From Solirubrobacteraceae bacterium (lineage in GTDB: Bacteria > Actinomycetota > Thermoleophilia > Solirubrobacterales > Solirubrobacteraceae), in contig JAEMSV010000008.1 of NCBI GenBank assembly GCA_016462625.1, positions 23,022 to 67,474 on the forward strand: a stretch of 44,453 bases of DNA, read 5' to 3'. Both the position numbers and the translations under genes were made by a program. The notes below the pieces were generated by a model. The model searched no databases and was not told the DNA's origin. It saw only the letters and a program-made list of their open reading frames with translations. Positions within the stretch are counted from its first letter, which is position 1, and every line of letters starts with the position of its first letter. Positions 43,887 through 44,453 of this stretch are shown one piece after another.

Positions 43887-43974
43887 CGGAGGGGGCGGGA
43901 TTCGAACCCGCGGTCCGGGGTTGCCGGACTCTGGTTTTCAAGACCAGTGCATTCGACCACTCTGCCACCCCTCC
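43887..43974 (-). tRNA. tRNA-Ser (anticodon TGA)
   Basis: 88 bases on the minus strand. The acceptor stem GGAGGGG (43974-43968) pairs with CCCCTCC (43894-43888), discriminator G at 43887. Anticodon loop CTTGAAA gives TGA (43938-43940). A long variable arm (AGTCCGGCAACCCCGGACC region) identifies the serine class, and the T arm GGGTTCGAATCCC is standard. CCA is not encoded. A possible -10, TACGAT, lies at 43989-43994 on the minus strand. Confidence 0.97.
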
Positions 43975-44308
43975 GAGAGGTCCTCGGCATCGTAGGGCCA
44001 CAACCGTGGACATGCCGGACGCGCAAAGAACGTTGTCCAAGCGAAGCTCGAACGTGTGTCCATGCCAAGTTGGCACATTGCCGCTCACTTGGACGTTTGA
44101 ACCCCGTTCAGGCCCAGAACAACTGGTGTTTCTGGACGTTCGTACGACGTTACCGACCACCAAATGACCCCGAAACGCGGTCGCGGCTTATCGGCACCGA
44201 TCCCCGAGGCCTTGAACAAACCATGTACCGGGGGGTACCGTGATTCGGCTTGCCGGGTCAACTTTCCGGCTGATTGCCGGACTTGTCTCACTCTCAGGGG
44301 GAACTTTG
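43975..44308. other. Intergenic region, 334 bases, with repeated AACGT/TCCA sites
   Basis: No gene is evident; short frames here lack coding bias. It serves the tRNA-Ser promoter (minus) and the promoter of the secreted protein at 44309 (plus). It is less GC-rich than its surroundings and contains related short sites: AACGTTGTCCAA (44029-44040), AACGTGTGTCCA (44051-44062), and in reverse TTGGACGTTTG (44089-44099) and TGGACGTTCG (44133-44142). It also holds the palindrome GCCAAGTTGGC (44064-44074). These may be operator sites for an unknown regulator. Confidence 0.5.
44212..44241 (+). promoter_or_regulatory. Candidate promoter of secreted protein gene
   Basis: TTGAAC (44212-44217) and TACCGT (44236-44241) with an 18-base spacer. 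GTACC (44225-44229) and GGTAC (44234-44238) form an inverted repeat within the spacer and -10. An AGGGGG ribosome binding site lies about 7 bases before the ATG at 44309, leaving a leader of about 60 bases. Confidence 0.45.
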
Positions 44309-44453
44309 ATGTCGACCGCTTCGGGCTCAGGCCTGCGGTTCGTCCTCGCGATGTTCGCGGGGGCCTGCCTGCTGCTGGGCATTGCCAGCAGCGCCAATGC
44401 TTCAACCTTCACCGCGATCTCGGGCGCCAAGGCGGGCGACCAGGTCACGCTGA
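44309..44453 (+). CDS. Secreted protein, N-terminus only
   Basis: The first 48 codons are in the window, without a stop. They begin MSTASGSGLRFVLAMFAGAC, a signal peptide with a hydrophobic core and probable cleavage after SSANA, and continue STFTAISGAKAGDQVTL, a beta-strand-like, Thr/Ser-rich mature start. The ATG follows AGGGGG. The product cannot be identified from this portion; a surface or wall-associated repeat protein would fit. Confidence 0.75.
   Translation, partial: MSTASGSGLRFVLAMFAGACLLLGIASSANASTFTAISGAKAGDQVTL

Noticed and set aside
44100..44300. Riboswitch (cyclic di-AMP or cyclic di-GMP type) before the secreted protein gene
   Set aside because: Searched by eye for the conserved cores of these classes; none found. 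A covariance-model search would decide.

Overview
The window is GC-rich, densely coded bacterial DNA with almost no spacer. I infer an actinobacterium, probably of the Thermoleophilia/Solirubrobacterales type. The grounds are the high GC at third codon positions, many lipoproteins and Sec-exported beta-propeller or FG-GAP proteins with no outer-membrane genes, a complete 14-gene nuo operon, an Rpf-like wall protein, and frequent apparently leaderless genes (a TANNNT box 6-9 bases before the start codon). The assignment is inference; no rRNA is present.

Layout. 1-4852: edge of a secreted NHL-repeat protein, a short helical protein, a catalytically odd alpha/beta hydrolase, a YjdJ/YjdI-like acetyltransferase-ferredoxin pair, a CBS protein, two coupled membrane genes and an extended SDR. 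4935-11643: acetyl-CoA synthetase, a secreted CocE/S15 hydrolase and a SirB1-type protein, interleaved with two paralogous secreted proteins read from the other strand. 11687-14374: a two-domain ThyX-like protein, a cupredoxin-like protein, a DUF378 membrane protein and a small acidic protein. 14426-15404: a nuclease gene bracketed by a 44-base palindromic repeat. 15419-30570 (minus): nuoN to nuoA, respiratory complex I, tightly coupled and transcribed from nuoA. 30616-32590: a membrane protein and a DHA2-type MFS exporter. 32612-33571: a second nuclease gene of the same family, also bracketed by a palindromic repeat. 33580-34882: flavin reductase, blue-copper lipoprotein and a divergent cytochrome c lipoprotein. 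34919-44453: serS, two FG-GAP secreted proteins flanking an FAD dehydrogenase, a coiled-coil/Rpf-like wall hydrolase, an HD-GYP phosphodiesterase, tRNA-Ser(TGA) and the start of a secreted protein.

Working together: nuoA-N encode the NADH-oxidising proton pump. The copper and heme lipoproteins could carry electrons outside the membrane, and acs feeds acetate into central metabolism. The observation I rate highest is the pair of palindrome-bracketed AbiEi-like/PD-(D/E)XK nuclease genes. In both, the reading frame runs into the repeat, the repeat forms a direct duplication around the gene, and the two repeat families share a 10-base core. This looks like a small mobile or homing cassette with palindromic ends, or a gene maintained by its own recognition sites. 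Other notable signals are an inverted-repeat pair shared by the two FG-GAP genes, a DtxR-like box over one start codon, a two-domain ThyX with complementary motif losses, and an unusual NuoM.
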